From Anaerolineae bacterium (GTDB lineage Bacteria > Chloroflexota > Anaerolineae > 4572-78 > J111): a stretch of 7,200 nt of DNA. The notes beneath the pieces are model-generated. The model worked only from the letters and a program-made list of their open reading frames with translations. It was not told where the DNA came from and ran no database searches. The stretch's first letter is position 1, and each line of letters starts with the position of its first letter. The position numbers and the translations under genes were made by a program. Below are positions 5,426 through 7,200 of this stretch, in pieces. Location: assembly GCA_020433785.1 (NCBI GenBank), contig JAGRCC010000889.1:1-7200 (forward strand). The letters run 5' to 3'.

Positions 5426-7200
5426 CTATCGCTCTCCAGTCACCGTAACCGCGCCTACCGATACCTCCACCGTCCCGTTGGCAACCAGCGGCGCGAGGGT
5501 GTCGGGATGATACAACACGACCTTGACCACATAATCGCCGGGTGGCGTTTTGAGCGGAACCGGCAGCAGGTAATACTCATTGACTGTTTCCGGCGGCCAC
5601 AGCGATGTCCCCTGGTGGAAATTATGGTGCAGTTGGCGATCCTTTTGGGCGATCTGTTCACCGGTCGGGCCGATTAATCGCAGCGAGACTTTGTAATCGG
5701 CCGGCATGGGCGCTAACGGCGCCAAGGTCAAGGCCACAGGCAGATCATCGCCGGGAGTAACCCTCGGCGCGACGTAAGCCGCGTCGAGGCGCAGCAGCCC
5801 ATCGAAATCCGCGCCGATGGGCTGGTCGATGGCCGGCAGGGTGAAAGCCGGCTGCTCGGCCAGGGTGTAGGTGTCTACATCATAAACCGGAAAGGACTGG
5901 TGTCCGGTTAACGCTCCGTTGGTTTCCAATAAAAACGTGACAATCTCTTTGGCGTCGGCCTCGCGGTGTTTATCGTCCGTCCAGCGAACCACGCGCAGTT
6001 CGGTATGACTCTGAGCGGCTTGGGCTAGCAGGCGCTCGGCGTTGCGTTCATCGACCGGCAGGTAAGTGTAGGCGGCGTGGGGTTGACCGGCCAGCAGGTA
6101 GTCGATGGTATAGTGGCGGGCCTCTTCGGCGGCGCGGATATCCATCGGCAGTACGTAACCGACACCGGGGGGGGCCTGAGCGATATCGGCGGCCAGCCGG
6201 GTGGCGTAGAGATCGAAGGGGAGGGTGACGTCGGCGGCGGTGGGCCAGCGGATGAAGTAATTCGTCATCGTATGGAAGGCGAGGAGGGTGTATAGCACCA
6301 GAGGGATCAGAAATTGATAATTGATAATTGATAATTGATAATTTCGGATGGGGCGGGATAGGAAGTGGACGGTTGTGGCTACGCCTACGGCGATGAAGAT
6401 GTAGGTCGGAATAATTGTACCGATGAGGCGGAGGTGGTGGGGAGCGCCTTCGGGGGCGAGGAGGGCGGGCAGGAGCATGACGAACCACCAGGAGAGGAGA
6501 AAGAGGTGGGGAGAGGGAGATTGGAGATTGGAGATTGGAGATTGGAGATTGGAGACTGGAGACTGGAGACTGGAGATTGGAGATTGGAGATTGGTAAACG
6601 GTAATTTTAGGGTGTGGTAGAGAGAGGTGGCGAGGCCGAAGAGGAAGAAGGGGGTGAGGAATAAGGGGATGGCGGGTTGTTTTGGCAGGTTGACCAGAGG
6701 GTTGGGATCGCCGTGGAGGCCGAGGAAGGTACTGAGGGTGAGGGTGAGGGTTTGCCAGGTGGTGGCGAGGAGATCGCCGTTATTCCACTCCGGATTGAAG
6801 AGGGAGACGGTTGAGGAGCGAGCCAGGAGATCGGCGGGGTAGCGGGTGAAGTGGATGATCAGCGGGAGGAGGAAAACTGAAGTTAGAATGATGAATGATG
6901 ATAGCAGAATAAAGAGCAGGCGAAGGTTGCGGCGGGTGCGAAGCCAGTCGAGCAGGCAGAACAGAACAAAGACGAGCGGTAGGAGGCGGGCGGCCAGGTA
7001 AGCGTAGATGGCCAGAGCGGTGAAGAAGGAAGAATAGAGAATGAAGAATGAAGAAAGGCGGGTGAAGGGTGGATTATCTGGCGACGGTCGACGGTCGGTG
7101 GTCGGTGGTCCGGTAATTGAAGAGAACGCTTTTATAAAAAAGTAAACGGCCAGCGCCGAGAGAAGCGGGAATAGAACAGCCCGGAAACCGAGGCGGCTGA
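5426..7200 (-). CDS. GT39/PMT-like multi-pass glycosyltransferase, C-terminal 590 residues (partial)
   Basis: In this minus-strand frame there is no stop from the right edge to TAG at 5426-5428. The gene therefore begins outside the window, and the Met at 6478 is internal. At least seven membrane helices are visible (visible residues about 5-25, 53-80, 91-115, 170-192, 232-248, 257-280 and 296-315), followed by a soluble region of about 270 residues. Recognisable pieces are [14 protein letters not shown] and the loop [19 protein letters not shown] ending near [15 protein letters not shown] later segment, [17 protein letters not shown], is of the kind seen in polyprenol-phosphate-sugar-dependent transferases of Chloroflexota. 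The tail has a beta-sandwich domain ([49 protein letters not shown]). Such enzymes move sugars from lipid carriers to proteins or glycans on the outer face of the membrane. The catalytic Asp pair of the first loop would be upstream, so activity cannot be confirmed. Five heptamer-repeat patches lie in the coding sequence. The start, promoter and exact substrate are unknown. Confidence 0.8.
   Translation of the reverse strand, partial: SRLGFRAVLFPLLSALAVYFFIKAFSSITGPPTTDRRPSPDNPPFTRLSSFFILYSSFFTALAIYAYLAARLLPLVFVLFCLLDWLRTRRNLRLLFILLSSFIILTSVFLLPLIIHFTRYPADLLARSSTVSLFNPEWNNGDLLATTWQTLTLTLSTFLGLHGDPNPLVNLPKQPAIPLFLTPFFLFGLATSLYHTLKLPFTNLQSPISSLQSPVSNLQSPISNLQSPSPHLFLLSWWFVMLLPALLAPEGAPHHLRLIGTIIPTYIFIAVGVATTVHFLSRPIRNYQLSIINYQFLIPLVLYTLLAFHTMTNYFIRWPTAADVTLPFDLYATRLAADIAQAPPGVGYVLPMDIRAAEEARHYTIDYLLAGQPHAAYTYLPVDERNAERLLAQAAQSHTELRVVRWTDDKHREADAKEIVTFLLETNGALTGHQSFPVYDVDTYTLAEQPAFTLPAIDQPIGADFDGLLRLDAAYVAPRVTPGDDLPVALTLAPLAPMPADYKVSLRLIGPTGEQIAQKDRQLHHNFHQGTSLWPPETVNEYYLLPVPLKTPPGDYVVKVVLYHPDTLAPLVANGTVEVSVGAVTVTGER
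6314..6341. repeat. Heptanucleotide repeat, 4 copies of TTGATAA
   Basis: Four perfect units (6314, 6321, 6328, 6335) lie within the glycosyltransferase gene. On the minus strand they encode [10 protein letters not shown], in the loop before the last membrane helix. The A/T-rich tract stands out against the GC-rich gene. Confidence 0.95.
6516..6592. repeat. Heptanucleotide repeat, 11 copies of GGAGAYT
   Basis: There are five GGAGATT units (6516-6550), three GGAGACT (6551-6571) and three GGAGATT (6572-6592), 77 bp in all with no interruption. Read on the minus strand inside the glycosyltransferase frame they give a 7-residue period of Q-S-P-[IV]-S-x-L, in a loop between two membrane helices. 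The block of three identical variants in the middle suggests expansion by slippage or unequal exchange. Confidence 0.97.
6886..6899. repeat. Heptanucleotide repeat, 2 copies of GAATGAT
   Basis: Two perfect GAATGAT units within the glycosyltransferase gene. On its own it would be weak; it is listed because four other heptamer tracts occur in the same gene. Confidence 0.55.
7023..7057. repeat. Imperfect heptanucleotide repeat, about 5 copies near AAGAATG
   Basis: Successive heptamers are AAGAAGG, AAGAATA, GAGAATG, AAGAATG and AAGAAAG. They lie in the glycosyltransferase frame and encode a Ser/Phe/Leu-rich stretch just before the membrane helix around visible residues 53-80. Confidence 0.65.
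7082..7109. repeat. Heptanucleotide repeat, 4 copies (CGACGGT x2, CGGTGGT x2)
   Basis: Units are at 7082, 7089, 7096 and 7103. On the minus strand they encode a proline- and arginine-rich hydrophilic stretch (within PPTTDRRPS) in a loop between membrane helices. Confidence 0.85.

Noticed and set aside
5210..5677. 155-residue plus-strand reading frame crossing the array edge
   Set aside because: It starts inside noncoding repeats whose 42/43-bp lengths break frame, and continues antisense to the well-supported glycosyltransferase C-terminus.
5426..6478. A separate 350-residue gene starting at the Met at 6478
   Set aside because: The frame stays open upstream to the window edge and encodes further membrane helices typical of the same family, so this Met is internal.
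6733..6750. G-quadruplex-like TGAGGG x3
   Set aside because: It has only three GGG runs and is explained by Leu-Thr codons (TLTLTL) of a membrane protein in a strand-biased region. The period is 6, not 7, so it was not grouped with the heptamer tracts.

Overview
This window looks like part of a chromosome of an aerobic (or facultatively aerobic) bacterium, most likely a member of the Chloroflexota (Anaerolineae/Caldilineae-like). The reasons are a fused haem A synthase/haem O synthase, a FixG/FixH-like pair, and a large membrane glycosyltransferase with a C-terminal beta-sandwich domain of the kind common in that phylum. Heptanucleotide tandem repeats scattered inside genes and GC-rich codon use fit as well. 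The phylum call is inference from gene content, not from a marker gene.

Layout, left to right. Positions 1-173 are the 3' end of a galactokinase gene (+). It is followed by a 16-bp hairpin in a short convergent gap. Positions 229-2292 (-) hold a two-gene unit: a FixG/CcoG-like polyferredoxin membrane protein and, 6 nt downstream, a FixH/YtkA-like secreted and membrane-anchored protein. Positions 2293-2727 are a divergent control region. It has a near-consensus promoter on each side, a third strong promoter in the middle, and four copies of a GTGAC-N-GTCAC-type palindrome arranged as two larger inverted repeats. Positions 2728-4740 (+) encode a 72-74 aa protein resembling only the transmembrane hairpin of cytochrome c oxidase subunit II, and then a 589-aa CtaA-CtaB fusion.

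Positions 4741-5425 carry no convincing gene. Most of this stretch is a 42/43-bp tandem array with a four-unit (170-bp) higher-order period and GATC-rich hairpins. Positions 5426-7200 (-) are one uninterrupted reading frame that runs off the right edge: the C-terminal 590 residues of a multi-pass GT39/PMT-like glycosyltransferase. Several different heptanucleotide repeat tracts lie inside it.

Functionally, the divergent pair of transcription units reads as a maturation module for a haem-copper oxidase. CtaB makes haem O and CtaA makes haem A. FixG-like proteins are linked to copper reduction and delivery, and FixH-like proteins to oxidase assembly. No catalytic oxidase subunit lies in the window; the stand-alone CoxII-like hairpin is the only structural echo of one. 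The strongest points for follow-up are the apparently reordered CtaA half-domains in the fusion, the orphan CoxII hairpin, the palindrome-based control region, the higher-order tandem array, and the heptamer tracts in coding sequence, which could shift frame if their copy number changed.
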